This document shows positions 17,417 through 27,229 of a stretch of 64,000 bases of DNA, piece after piece. A program made the translations under genes and the position numbers. The DNA comes from Candidatus Enterococcus murrayae. Its GTDB lineage: Bacteria; Bacillota; Bacilli; Lactobacillales; Enterococcaceae. Location: contig NZ_JAFLVR010000018.1 in the NCBI RefSeq assembly GCF_017315985.1, positions 62,001 through 126,000 of the forward strand, read 5' to 3'. The notes beneath the pieces are model-generated. The model saw only the letters and a list, made by a program, of their open reading frames with translations, did not search any database and was not told the DNA's origin. Within the stretch, counting starts at the first letter, position 1, and the number at the start of each line of letters is the position of its first letter.

Positions 17417-18119
17417 AGAAATAGCCATGCCAGAGGATATTTATTATACCTTTGCGGAAAAAAATATTGAAGTAATTACAATTCCTTTGAATCGAACAGT
17501 GATTCAACCATATCAGAAAATGGAGCAGGACTATGATTGGATTTTTTTTACTAGTGCAAATGCTGTAAAGTATTTTGATTTTAACTTTTTAAACAAGCAA
17601 GCCAAAATACTTGCTATCGGTAATCAAACAGTAAAAGTATTGAAAAATCTAGGTTTTGATGTTGATTTCCAGCCAAAAGAAGCTTTTTCAGAAGGATTAG
17701 TGAAAGAATGGTTAACTTTTGCAGATGGAAAGCAACGGGTTTTTTGGCCGCATTCATTTCAAGCTAGACGTGTGATATATAATGCGTTAACAAATCAAGG
17801 GCATGATGTGTTGGAACAGGTGATATACAGAAATGAGTTTTATCTTGAGGACCAAGAAAAATTGAGACATTTTTTGCTTAATGAAGTTCTGGATTATGTG
17901 CTTTTTGCAAGCCCTTCTGCTTGGATGTCCTTTTCCAAAGTAACGGAGCCTCTCCAACAACTGCCTGCTGATTTTTGGTCTCGACTGAAAATAGCCGCAA
18001 TTGGACCTGTTACGGCGAAAGCGATTAAAAAGAAACAATCGGTTGTGATTCAGCCAAAAATTTATGATATGCCGCATTTATATGAATGTTTGTTACAGGA
18101 TATAGAACAAGAGGAGTGA
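17373..18119 (+). CDS. hemD: Uroporphyrinogen-III synthase HemD (stand-alone copy)
   Basis: Cyclises hydroxymethylbilane with inversion of ring D. Weakly conserved, as HemD always is, but shows 'LLYTREIAMPEDIYYTF' at the N-terminus, 'YDWIFFTSANAVKYF' (the TSxNAV motif), 'ILAIGNQTVKVLKNLGF', and 'VLFASPSAWMSFSK' with 'IAAIGPVTAKAIKKK' in the second half. A TTG at 17373 is the probable start, behind AAGGAG (17355-17360), overlapping hemC by 44 bases; no other suitable start precedes the conserved first strand. The window also contains a HemD domain fused to CobA, so the function appears duplicated. Confidence 0.88.
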   Translation: MRSAETIKKKLLYTREIAMPEDIYYTFAEKNIEVITIPLNRTVIQPYQKMEQDYDWIFFTSANAVKYFDFNFLNKQAKILAIGNQTVKVLKNLGFDVDFQPKEAFSEGLVKEWLTFADGKQRVFWPHSFQARRVIYNALTNQGHDVLEQVIYRNEFYLEDQEKLRHFLLNEVLDYVLFASPSAWMSFSKVTEPLQQLPADFWSRLKIAAIGPVTAKAIKKKQSVVIQPKIYDMPHLYECLLQDIEQEE

Positions 18120-18126
18120 GTATGCC

Positions 18127-18864
18127 GTGCCTATGACAAAAGAATATCGTGATCTTTCCATCTTACCTTTTTCTAATGAAAGTTCTTTAGTGATTGCATG
18201 CGATTCAAGTGCTGGAATTGGTAAGAAGGAACAAGACGTTGTTACTATTGATCCAGCAATAACAGCTGCATTTTGCTTACGTGTTCCTTTAATGGAATTA
18301 TTTTGTTATGGAGCAGTTCCAATTGCGGTTGTTGATTTAATAGGTAATGAATATAATCCGACTGGAAAGCAAATGTTAGATGGAATAAAAGCAGAGTTGG
18401 CTAAAGCAGGACTATCTCATCTACCATTAAATGGCAGTACGGAAGAAAACATGCTGACAAAGACAACCAGTTTAGGAATCACAGTGATTGCTCAGGCTTC
18501 AGCAAAAAAAGAAAGCTTTAAAATGCAAGAAGACTGTAGTCTCTTACAATTAGGGCACCCTTATGTTGGAGAAATGGTTGTTAAGAATCAAAAAAATATT
18601 TTTTCCTATTCTTTAGTAAAGGATATAAAAAAAGAGTCAGGTGTTTTAGATATGCTTCCTGTTGGCTCGAAAGGAATTCGTTATGAGGCACAATTAATGG
18701 CAAAAAATTCTGAATACCATGTGATTTTTAGTGAAGAGGATGGCATCGATTGTTCTGCCGGACCCGCCACAGTCATTCTTTTAGCAGTAAAAAAGAAAGC
18801 AGAAGCGGATATTTTAGCTCGCTATGCTGAAATAAAAAAAATTGGTGAGTTTAAAAAGGAGTGA
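18127..18864 (+). CDS. PurM/AIR-synthase-like protein, candidate alpha-ribazole kinase CblS
   Basis: The 245-residue protein resembles the AIR synthase (PurM) superfamily: an N-terminal 'VIACDSSAGIGKKEQDVV' segment, then 'LFCYGAVPIAVVDL', and a C-terminal 'MLPVGSKGIRYEA' stretch. Its neighbours are cobU, cobS and cobC, which complete the lower nucleotide loop. In Listeria and Geobacillus the alpha-ribazole kinase CblS, as I recall it, is such a PurM-like protein. A similar role here would supply alpha-ribazole phosphate to CobS. The start is probably the GTG at 18127; an ATG at 18122 meets a stop after four codons. The fold is likely; the substrate is inferred from context. Confidence 0.62.
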   Translation: MPMTKEYRDLSILPFSNESSLVIACDSSAGIGKKEQDVVTIDPAITAAFCLRVPLMELFCYGAVPIAVVDLIGNEYNPTGKQMLDGIKAELAKAGLSHLPLNGSTEENMLTKTTSLGITVIAQASAKKESFKMQEDCSLLQLGHPYVGEMVVKNQKNIFSYSLVKDIKKESGVLDMLPVGSKGIRYEAQLMAKNSEYHVIFSEEDGIDCSAGPATVILLAVKKKAEADILARYAEIKKIGEFKKE

Positions 18865-18870
18865 TTAAAT

Positions 18871-19458
18871 TTGGGAGAAATCATCTTAGTTACTGGTGGT
18901 GCGCGCAGCGGAAAATCTGCTTTTGCAGAAGGACTTCTTGATCGAAAAGCAAAAATTAGTTATATTGCAACGAATTGTACAGCTCAAGATGAGGAAATGA
19001 AAAATCGTGTATTTCTCCATCAAAAAAGACGATCCAACTATTGGCAAACCAATGAAACTTTTTTAAATGTAGCAGATTTGATTGACCAATCTCATGCTTC
19101 TGCACACTTATTGGATTGTGCGACCATGTTAACAACAAATTATTTTTTTTATTTAATGAAAAAACGATTCGGAGACGATTTTCAACTAATCGATAAAAAA
19201 ATCGCGGAGCTGTCTGAAGAAGAAAAAGCAGAGATTGAAGCCAAAATTCTTGCGGAATGGCATAAAATTTTTATGGTAACTCAAAAGAGTTCTGTGAAAT
19301 TAGTTGTTGTTTCAAATGAAGTTGGGTTGGGGATTGTCCCAGAAAATCCTTTTTCTCGTTGGTTTAGAGATGTCTTGGGACGTGTAAATCAAGCGCTAGG
19401 AAAGGAAGCGAATACCGCATTTTTAGTGATAGCCGGTATTCCTATGAAGATAAAATGA
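18871..19458 (+). CDS. cobU: Adenosylcobinamide kinase / adenosylcobinamide-phosphate guanylyltransferase CobU
   Basis: Phosphorylates adenosylcobinamide and adds GMP to give AdoCbi-GDP. The P-loop 'VTGGARSGKSAFAEGL' is at residues 7-22, with 'YIATNCTAQDEEM' and the CobU signature 'VSNEVGLGIVPENPFSRWFRD'. It starts at TTG 18871, nine bases after AAAAGGAG. At 195 residues it is slightly longer than Salmonella CobU because of an acidic/lysine-rich insert around residues 100-130. The stop overlaps cobS by 4 bases. Confidence 0.95.
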   Translation: MGEIILVTGGARSGKSAFAEGLLDRKAKISYIATNCTAQDEEMKNRVFLHQKRRSNYWQTNETFLNVADLIDQSHASAHLLDCATMLTTNYFFYLMKKRFGDDFQLIDKKIAELSEEEKAEIEAKILAEWHKIFMVTQKSSVKLVVVSNEVGLGIVPENPFSRWFRDVLGRVNQALGKEANTAFLVIAGIPMKIK

Positions 19459-20216
19459 TTGATAGTATAATTCTGTATTTTCAATTTTTTACTCGAATAC
19501 CGATTTCCGTAGCAATCACTGAACCAGAAAAGAAAATGCGTTCTGGCGTTCGTTTCTTTTCATTATTTGGTCTGATGATAGGATTCATAGAAGCTATTGT
19601 GTATTGGTTTCTACAAGTTTTATTTACTCCGAGTATTGCGTGGATACTTGTATTATTTTTTGATGTCCTATTGACAGGCGGGTTTCATTTAGATGCTTTA
19701 TCCGATATGGCTGATGGGCTTTTTTCGTCGCGTAAAAGAGAACGGATGCTTGAAATCATGAAAGATAGCAGAGTAGGTAGCAATGGGGTATTAGCTATCG
19801 TTTTTTATTATCTTCTCATAACATTTAGCTTTTTTTCATTACTGCCTCAAATAACTAGTAAATTACAAGTTATTATTGTTTTGCTGTTAAATCTTATTGG
19901 GAAAAATGGAATCAGTCTACTGTTTTATCAAATGAAATATGCTGGAAATAATGCAGAAGGATTAGGTACAACTTTTTTAGATGTAAAAAAATATGATATA
20001 GGATTCTGTCAGCTCCTGTCCTTTTTAACAATGTTTCTTTTTTTAGGAAAGGCGGGGATTGTGTGCTTTATTATAAGTGATCTTGTCATAATGATTTATC
20101 GTAAAATGGTTATAAATAAAGTAGGCGGTTTTAATGGGGATACATTGGGAGCCTGTTCACCAATTTCACAGGCGGTTTTTTTACTGACACTAGTTATTAT
20201 GCGAGGATTTTTATGA
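19455..20216 (+). CDS. cobS: Adenosylcobinamide-GDP ribazoletransferase (cobalamin-5'-phosphate synthase) CobS
   Basis: Integral membrane enzyme that joins AdoCbi-GDP with alpha-ribazole (phosphate). The 253-residue hydrophobic protein has the family hallmark 'LLTGGFHLDALSDMADG' (about residues 72-88) with acidic metal-binding residues, followed by 'MLEIMKDSRVGSNGVLA' and a late 'GFNGDTLGACSPISQ'. Several transmembrane helices are evident. It overlaps cobU and cobC by 4 bases each. Confidence 0.96.
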   Translation: MIDSIILYFQFFTRIPISVAITEPEKKMRSGVRFFSLFGLMIGFIEAIVYWFLQVLFTPSIAWILVLFFDVLLTGGFHLDALSDMADGLFSSRKRERMLEIMKDSRVGSNGVLAIVFYYLLITFSFFSLLPQITSKLQVIIVLLLNLIGKNGISLLFYQMKYAGNNAEGLGTTFLDVKKYDIGFCQLLSFLTMFLFLGKAGIVCFIISDLVIMIYRKMVINKVGGFNGDTLGACSPISQAVFLLTLVIMRGFL

Positions 20217-20785
20217 GAATATATTTGATTCGTCATGGTGAAACAGAATATAATCGCCGCCGCTTATTCTATGGAAAAAGTGATATTTCGTTAAATGAAA
20301 CAGGAATTGAGCAAGCGAATTGGTTGGCAGAAAAGTTTAAAGAAGGAAAGATTGATGCGGTTATTTATACCAGTTCATTAAGGCGTACGATTGAAACAGC
20401 GAAGTTAATCTTTCCGAACCAACCAATAATTTCACTGGAAGATTTAGATGAAAAAGATTTTGGTTTGTGGGAAGGAATGAGCGCAGATCAGATTAATACA
20501 GAGTATCCGGTGGAATGGGAAAAATGGCTGCTATCTCCCTTTGAATATACTCCCAAAAATGCAGAAAAGTTTTCAGTTTTTCAAAATCGTGTATTAAGCT
20601 GTTTTAACGATTTGCTCCAAAAGAAAGAAGATTTTGTGCTTGTAGGTCATCTAGGTGTATTGCGTACTATCTTAAAGACCTATTTTTCTGAGCTCAATTT
20701 TTGGGAGATTGATCTAGAACAAGGAAACTATACAGTGATGGAATCAGAGAATTCGAGATTTAAAATTATCAAGTGGAATAGTTAA
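20213..20785 (+). CDS. cobC: Histidine phosphatase, probable alpha-ribazole phosphatase CobC
   Basis: Phosphoglycerate-mutase-like phosphatase that removes the phosphate from alpha-ribazole phosphate or cobalamin phosphate at the end of the pathway. The catalytic 'IRHGETEYNRRRLFYGKSD' begins at residue 6, followed by 'SSLRRTIETA' (substrate-binding Arg), 'EKDFGLWEGM' and the second catalytic histidine in 'VLVGHLGVLR'. The 190-residue length fits. It is the last gene of the cluster; a hairpin terminator follows about 30 bases downstream. The substrate is taken from context. Confidence 0.9.
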   Translation: MRIYLIRHGETEYNRRRLFYGKSDISLNETGIEQANWLAEKFKEGKIDAVIYTSSLRRTIETAKLIFPNQPIISLEDLDEKDFGLWEGMSADQINTEYPVEWEKWLLSPFEYTPKNAEKFSVFQNRVLSCFNDLLQKKEDFVLVGHLGVLRTILKTYFSELNFWEIDLEQGNYTVMESENSRFKIIKWNS

Positions 20786-20815
20786 AATCTATTATGATTT
20801 ATTGTATTGATTACG

Positions 20816-20842
20816 AGCCGTCTCTTAGCAGCCGGCTTTTTT
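20816..20842 (+). terminator. Intrinsic terminator of the cobalamin cluster
   Basis: AGCCG (20816-20820) pairs with CGGCT (20833-20837) and is followed by a run of six T. The loop is long (12 bases) and the stem short, so efficiency may be moderate. It separates the B12 genes from hemW. Confidence 0.7.
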
Positions 20843-20871
20843 CTTATATATATCTTTAATCAATCTACTAA

Positions 20872-20902
20872 TTGCCGTAAATAATGATTATTGTGGTAGA
20901 AT
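20872..20902 (+). promoter_or_regulatory. Probable SigA promoter of hemW
   Basis: TTGCCG (20872-20877) and TAGAAT (20897-20902) are 19 bases apart, which is long, but TG precedes the -10 in the extended form (TGGTAGAAT). It lies after the cob terminator and about 40 bases before the hemW ATG, which has AGAGGAAC as ribosome binding site. Confidence 0.6.
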
Positions 20903-20941
20903 ACCTGTTATTACTATTTATATAGAAGAAAGAGGAACAAC

Positions 20942-22090
20942 ATGGCAGAATCAACTTCAGCGTACATCCATATACCGTTTTGTGAGCACATCTGTTACTA
21001 CTGCGACTTCAATAAAGTTTTTCTTGAGGGTCAACCCGTAGATGAATATATTGAAGCGGTGCTTAAAGAAGCACGATTGGCTTTAATTCAAAATCCAGTT
21101 AATAAAATGGAGACGCTCTATATTGGAGGAGGCACACCAACATCGTTGAATGCAAGACAGCTTGACAGCTTGCTAAGCGGCCTGCGTGAAATTTTACCTT
21201 ATAAAGAGGGCGAGTTCACGGTTGAGGCAAATCCAGGCGATCTCACGGGAGATAAATTGAATGTTATGAAAAACTATGGTGTCAATCGTCTATCGATGGG
21301 TGTTCAAACGTTTGATGATCGATTATTGAAAAAAATTGGTCGTAAACATACTGCAAAAGATGTTTACGAAACGATTCGTTTATTAGAGGAAAAAGATTTT
21401 CAGAATGTAACGATTGACTTGATTTATGCTTTGCCAGGGCAGACTTTGGAGAGTTTCCGAGATACCGTGACGCGAGCGTTGACATTAGATTTACCCCACT
21501 ATGCGCTATATTCATTAATATTGGAAAATCAAACGATGTTCATGAATTGGGTTCGTCGAGGTAAGATGCAGTTGCCAGAGCAGGACTTAGAAGCGCAGAT
21601 GTATGCAGAAACGATTGAAACGATGGAAAAAAATGGACGTATGCAATATGAAATTAGTAATTTTGCCAAACCTGGTTTTGAAAGTCAACATAACCTCGTT
21701 TATTGGGACAATCGGAATTATTTTGGACTTGGTGCGGGAGCGAGCGGTTATATTGGAAATCGGCGGTATAAAAATCGTGGTCCTATTCAGCATTATTTAA
21801 AAGCATTGAGTGAAGGAAATTTACCAACGCTCGAAGAAGAATTATTAACTCAAAAAGAACAAATTGAGGAAGAGATGTTTTTAGGCTTAAGAAAAATTTT
21901 AGGAGTAGAAAAGGCGAAATTCATGAAACGATTTGGTCGAAGCTTAACGGATGTCTATGGAGAAGTTATTACTGACTTGAAAGAGCAAAACCTTTTAGCA
22001 GAGACAGATTCGCGAGTCTTTTTAACAAAAGATGGATTATTTCGAGGAAATGATGTTTTCGAAAAATTTTTATTGCAGAAGAACGATTAG
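20942..22090 (+). CDS. hemW: Radical SAM heme chaperone HemW
   Basis: Formerly annotated as oxygen-independent coproporphyrinogen III oxidase; HemW-type proteins bind heme and deliver it to hemoproteins. The radical-SAM cluster motif is 'CEHICYYCDF' (Cys 14, 18, 21; CX3CX2C). There is no fourth cysteine in the CXC position found in true HemN, so HemW is the better call. 'YIGGGTPTSL' and 'EANPG' SAM-binding motifs follow. The 382-residue length is typical. Gene order hemW-hrcA is common in Firmicutes, so its position next to the B12 cluster is probably incidental. The stop codon lies inside a CIRCE operator. Confidence 0.94.
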   Translation: MAESTSAYIHIPFCEHICYYCDFNKVFLEGQPVDEYIEAVLKEARLALIQNPVNKMETLYIGGGTPTSLNARQLDSLLSGLREILPYKEGEFTVEANPGDLTGDKLNVMKNYGVNRLSMGVQTFDDRLLKKIGRKHTAKDVYETIRLLEEKDFQNVTIDLIYALPGQTLESFRDTVTRALTLDLPHYALYSLILENQTMFMNWVRRGKMQLPEQDLEAQMYAETIETMEKNGRMQYEISNFAKPGFESQHNLVYWDNRNYFGLGAGASGYIGNRRYKNRGPIQHYLKALSEGNLPTLEEELLTQKEQIEEEMFLGLRKILGVEKAKFMKRFGRSLTDVYGEVITDLKEQNLLAETDSRVFLTKDGLFRGNDVFEKFLLQKND

Positions 22091-22113
22091 CACTCTTGGT
22101 ACGAGAGTGCTAA
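22087..22113 (+). promoter_or_regulatory. CIRCE operator 1 (HrcA binding site), also a terminator-like hairpin
   Basis: TTAGCACTC (22087-22095), nine bases, GAGTGCTAA (22105-22113): a perfect match to the CIRCE consensus. The hemW stop TAG (22088-22090) is within the left arm. The hairpin is followed by TTTTTT (22114-22119), so in RNA it can also terminate hemW transcription. It lies upstream of the hrcA -35 box. Confidence 0.95.
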
Positions 22114-22130
22114 TTTTTTGTATTTTTCCC

Positions 22131-22158
22131 TTGACTTATAAGACAGATGTGGTATATT
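22131..22158 (+). promoter_or_regulatory. SigA promoter of the hrcA-grpE-dnaK operon
   Basis: TTGACT (22131-22136), 16 bases, TATATT (22153-22158). It is framed by CIRCE 1 upstream and CIRCE 2 immediately downstream, so HrcA binding should block it. Transcription probably starts near 22165. Confidence 0.88.
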
Positions 22159-22168
22159 AATAATCGAG

Positions 22169-22195
22169 TTAGCACTTAAAAAGAAAGAGTGCTAA
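22169..22195 (+). promoter_or_regulatory. CIRCE operator 2 (HrcA binding site)
   Basis: TTAGCACTT (22169-22177), nine bases, GAGTGCTAA (22187-22195): one mismatch to the consensus in the left arm. It is located at the transcript start, just before hrcA, the classic autoregulatory position. Confidence 0.95.
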
Positions 22196-22211
22196 CTAAA
22201 GGATGAGAAGA

Positions 22212-23252
22212 ATGTTAACGGAAAGACAAAAACTGATTCTCAGCTTAATCATCCAAGACTTTACCAACACAGGACAGCCAGTTGGATCAAAAAGTTTAAT
22301 GGAAGAAGGCGTAAAAGCAAGTTCCGCAACTATTCGTAATGACATGAAAGCTTTAGAAGAGGTAGGTCTGCTAGAGAAGACCCATTCTTCATCAGGAAGG
22401 ATTCCTTCGGCTTTAGGTTATCGTTATTATGTGGACCACCTATTAACGCCAGCAAAGGTGAGTAATCAAGAAGTAGATCAGATACGCAGATCGTTAAAGA
22501 AAGATATCCATGAGATTGATGATATCATTCAGCAATCTGCAAAAATACTTTCGCAAGTTACTAGCTATACGGCGTTTTCGTTAGGTCCTGAAATGAAAGA
22601 TCGGACATTGACTGGTTTTCGGATTGTTCCATTAAACGATCGTCAAATTTTGGCGATCATTGTTACAGACAAGGGAAACGTTGAGAGCCAAGTTTTTCGT
22701 ATACCTGAAAATGTTGACAGTCAGGATTTGGAAAAAATGGTTCGTATCATCAATGATCGTTTGGTAGGGCAGCCGTTAATTAATGTCTACCAAAAATTGA
22801 GAACGGAAATTCCAATGATCTTACATCGTTATTTTCAAACGACCGAAGGAATTAGTCATTTGTTTGATGTCATTTTGAATGACGCCTTTGAGGACAAGGT
22901 TTTTGTAAGCGGACGAATGAATATATTGAATTTCAATCCGGATCAAGATGTTAATCATGTCAAATCTATGTACTCATTGATGCAAAATTCCGGTGAACTG
23001 ACGCAGTTGCTGTTGCCATCTGATAATAGCATTCACGTTAGAATTGGAACGGAGATGGGGAATGATTTGTTTGATCAATTAAGTATGATTCAGGCGAATT
23101 ATGAAATTCGTGGACACGGACGAGGCACCATTGCATTACTGGGTCCAACATCAATGCCTTATTCAAAGATTTTTGGATTGCTGGAAGTTTTCCGATACGA
23201 GTTGACAAATGCATTGGACGACTATTATCGTTCTTTGGATTTATATCACTAG
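22212..23252 (+). CDS. hrcA: Heat-inducible transcription repressor HrcA
   Basis: Represses class I heat-shock genes by binding CIRCE; its activity depends on GroEL. The 346-residue protein has an N-terminal winged helix ('MLTERQKLILSLIIQDFTNTG', then 'PVGSKSLMEEGVKASSATIRNDM' in style), the GAF-like middle and the C-terminal 'GTIALLGPTSMPYSKIFGLLE' signature. The ATG at 22212 (MLTERQ...) matches family starts and is 8 bases after AGGATGAG; an in-frame ATG at 22203 would sit on that site. It is the first gene of hrcA-grpE-dnaK. Confidence 0.95.
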   Translation: MLTERQKLILSLIIQDFTNTGQPVGSKSLMEEGVKASSATIRNDMKALEEVGLLEKTHSSSGRIPSALGYRYYVDHLLTPAKVSNQEVDQIRRSLKKDIHEIDDIIQQSAKILSQVTSYTAFSLGPEMKDRTLTGFRIVPLNDRQILAIIVTDKGNVESQVFRIPENVDSQDLEKMVRIINDRLVGQPLINVYQKLRTEIPMILHRYFQTTEGISHLFDVILNDAFEDKVFVSGRMNILNFNPDQDVNHVKSMYSLMQNSGELTQLLLPSDNSIHVRIGTEMGNDLFDQLSMIQANYEIRGHGRGTIALLGPTSMPYSKIFGLLEVFRYELTNALDDYYRSLDLYH

Positions 23253-23285
23253 AAACGATTCCTAAAGAGAAAGGGAGTAGGCGTA

Positions 23286-23861
23286 GTGGCAGAAGAAAAG
23301 AAACAAGAAGAAGTAGAAAAAACTAAAGCTGAGGACAATGAAACAACAGATAAAGTTGTAGAAAACGAATCAGCAGAAATTGAAGCGGAAGAAATCGACA
23401 TCCCAGAAATTTCAGAGGTAGAAGAATTGACCAAAAAGTTCAATGAAATGGAAGATAAGTTCTTACGAGCTCGTGCTGAGATCGCGAATATGTCTAACCG
23501 CAACAAAAACGAACGAGAACAATTAGTTCGTTACCGTTCACAAGATCTTGGAAAGAAATTATTGACCTCGATCGACAACTTAGAAAGAGCCTTGGCGACC
23601 GAAGTAACAGACGATCAAGGTGCCAGCCTGAAAAAAGGTGTTGAAATGGTTCTTGAGAGTTTGACGGTTGCCTTGAAAGAAGAAGGAATTACAGAAATCA
23701 AGGCTGAAGGCGAAAGCTTTGATCCTAATCTGCATCAAGCAGTTCAAACTGTACCAGCAGATGATGATCATAAAGCTGATACAATCGTCAATGTATTACA
23801 AAAAGGGTACCAACTTCACGATCGCGTGTTGCGTCCAGCAATGGTGATCGTAGCTCAATAA
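23286..23861 (+). CDS. grpE: Nucleotide exchange factor GrpE
   Basis: Releases ADP from DnaK. The 191-residue protein has a highly acidic, Glu/Lys-rich N-terminal coiled coil (residues 1-60), the dimerisation helix, and a C-terminal beta domain with '[18 protein letters not shown]', '[12 protein letters not shown]' and '[18 protein letters not shown]' signatures. GTG at 23286 is the start, behind GGGAG. It is the second gene of the CIRCE-controlled operon, 33 bases after hrcA. Confidence 0.96.
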   Translation: MAEEKKQEEVEKTKAEDNETTDKVVENESAEIEAEEIDIPEISEVEELTKKFNEMEDKFLRARAEIANMSNRNKNEREQLVRYRSQDLGKKLLTSIDNLERALATEVTDDQGASLKKGVEMVLESLTVALKEEGITEIKAEGESFDPNLHQAVQTVPADDDHKADTIVNVLQKGYQLHDRVLRPAMVIVAQ

Positions 23862-23891
23862 TAAACATCTAATTAAACTAAACATATATGA

Positions 23892-25739
<1,848 letters not shown>

Positions 25740-25752
25740 TTGATTCGTTGAT

Positions 25753-25784
25753 AAAGGCCAAAGTCATCACTTTGGCCTTTTTTC
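25753..25784 (+). terminator. Strong intrinsic terminator after dnaK
   Basis: A perfect 11-bp stem, AAAGGCCAAAG (25753-25763) with CTTTGGCCTTT (25770-25780), six-base loop and T-run. It should separate dnaK from dnaJ. Confidence 0.95.
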
Positions 25785-25918
25785 TTTCGAAAATGATTGC
25801 TAACTTTATAAATGCTTTTCGAACTCGTTTAGCTTTAGAGTGATAAGTGGAAACGTCTGACTATCACTCAAAAACTTGTTTGTAAGGTCGGCATCACAGA
25901 AAAAATCTAAGAAAAGTA

Positions 25919-25945
25919 TCGTATCTAATACGATTGTGATACAAT
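25919..25945 (+). promoter_or_regulatory. Probable promoter of dnaJ with an overlapping inverted repeat
   Basis: Extended -10 TGATACAAT (TACAAT at 25940-25945) about 35 bases before dnaJ. The region where the -35 should be carries a small palindrome, TCGTAT-CTA-ATACGA (25919-25933), which could be an operator. No CIRCE and no CtsR-like heptad repeats are seen here. Another imperfect hairpin (GAGTGATA ... TATCACTC, 25838-25869) lies further upstream. Confidence 0.55.
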
Positions 25946-25979
25946 ACTAACGATTCTATGAAATTATGGAGGGAAGCCA

Positions 25980-27140
25980 ATGGCTACAAAACGGGATTAT
26001 TACGAAGTCCTTGGGGTACAAAAAGGCGCTTCGGATGATGAAATTAAAAAAGCATACCGCAAGCTTTCCAAACAGTACCATCCGGATATTAATAAAGAAG
26101 CCGATGCTGAAGAGAAGTTTAAAGAAATTTCGGAGGCTTATGAAATTTTAAGCGATCCACAGAAAAGAGCAGCTTATGATCAGTATGGACATGCTGGCAC
26201 GGATCCGAATTTTGGTGCTGGTGGCGCAGGCGGTTTCGGTGGCGCTGGTGGCTTTGGCGGAGCAGGCGGTTTTGGATTTGAAGATATCTTTGAATCGTTT
26301 TTTGGAGGCGGAGGTGCGCGTCAAGCGGACCCTAAGGCACCTAGACAAGGTTCTGATCTACAATATTCAATCAATCTGGAATTCGAAGAAGCTATTTTTG
26401 GTGTGGAGAAGGACATCAAATATAATCGTGAAGAAACATGTCATACATGTAACGGAAACGGAGCAAAACCTGGCACGCAACCAGAAGTTTGTCATAAATG
26501 TCATGGCTCTGGATCAATCAATGTAGAGCATCAAACACCGCTTGGCCGTGTAATGAGCCGCCAAACATGTGATGTTTGTCATGGTACTGGGAAAGAAATC
26601 AAAGACCCTTGTCCAACATGTCATGGTTCTGGACACGAAAAACGACCACACACAGTTAAAGTAAAGGTGCCTGCTGGCGTTGAAGACGGACAACAAATGC
26701 GTCTAGCAGATCAAGGGGAAGCGGGAATTAACGGTGGACCTTATGGTGATCTTTATGTGGTCTTCAAGGTGAAACAGAGCGATATCTTTGATCGTGATGG
26801 CGCGGAGATTTATTACACATTGCCGTTGAGCTTTGTGCAAGCGGCTTTAGGCGATGAGATCAATGTACCAACTGTTCATGGAGACGTGAAACTAAAAGTC
26901 CCCGCTGGAACACAAACGGGAGCTAAATTTAGACTTCGCGGCAAAGGTGCACCGAGACTTCGTGGAAATACGAATGGCGATCAACAAGTAACAGTGAAAA
27001 TTATTACACCTAAAAACTTAAATGATAAGCAACGTGAAGCTTTGCGCGCATTTGCGGAAGCTGGCGGACAAGTTGTTAGTGAACAAAAGGAAGAAGGTTT
27101 TTTTGGTAAAGTAAAAGATGCCTTCGGTGGAAAAAAATAA
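25980..27140 (+). CDS. dnaJ: Chaperone DnaJ (Hsp40)
   Basis: Stimulates DnaK ATPase and delivers substrates. The 386-residue type I DnaJ has a J domain with the HPD motif in '[16 protein letters not shown]' (about residues 34-36), a long Gly/Phe-rich linker (residues 74-112) and four zinc-binding CXXCXGXG repeats ('CHTCNGNG', 'CHKCHGSG', 'CDVCHGTG', 'CPTCHGSG'). The C-terminal substrate domains follow. The ATG at 25980 follows GGAGGGAAG. It has its own promoter and terminator, not cotranscribed with dnaK by default. Confidence 0.97.
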   Translation: MATKRDYYEVLGVQKGASDDEIKKAYRKLSKQYHPDINKEADAEEKFKEISEAYEILSDPQKRAAYDQYGHAGTDPNFGAGGAGGFGGAGGFGGAGGFGFEDIFESFFGGGGARQADPKAPRQGSDLQYSINLEFEEAIFGVEKDIKYNREETCHTCNGNGAKPGTQPEVCHKCHGSGSINVEHQTPLGRVMSRQTCDVCHGTGKEIKDPCPTCHGSGHEKRPHTVKVKVPAGVEDGQQMRLADQGEAGINGGPYGDLYVVFKVKQSDIFDRDGAEIYYTLPLSFVQAALGDEINVPTVHGDVKLKVPAGTQTGAKFRLRGKGAPRLRGNTNGDQQVTVKIITPKNLNDKQREALRAFAEAGGQVVSEQKEEGFFGKVKDAFGGKK

Positions 27141-27144
27141 ACTC

Positions 27145-27186
27145 AGGGGTTCAGTCAATTCAGTATTGATTGAATCCCTTTTTTCT
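27145..27186 (+). terminator. Intrinsic terminator after dnaJ
   Basis: Imperfect stem of roughly 14 bp between AGGGGTTCAGTCAAT (27145-27159) and ATTGATTGAATCCCT (27165-27179), followed by TTTTTT. It lies between dnaJ and the next ribosome binding site. Confidence 0.85.
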
Positions 27187-27229
27187 TTTACTATTATTAA
27201 GAAGAGAATTTGTGTTGAAGGAGGTTCGC

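Noticed and set aside
20942-22090. hemW as part of the B12 operon
   Set aside because: A terminator and a separate promoter lie between, and the hemW-hrcA order is ancestral in Firmicutes.
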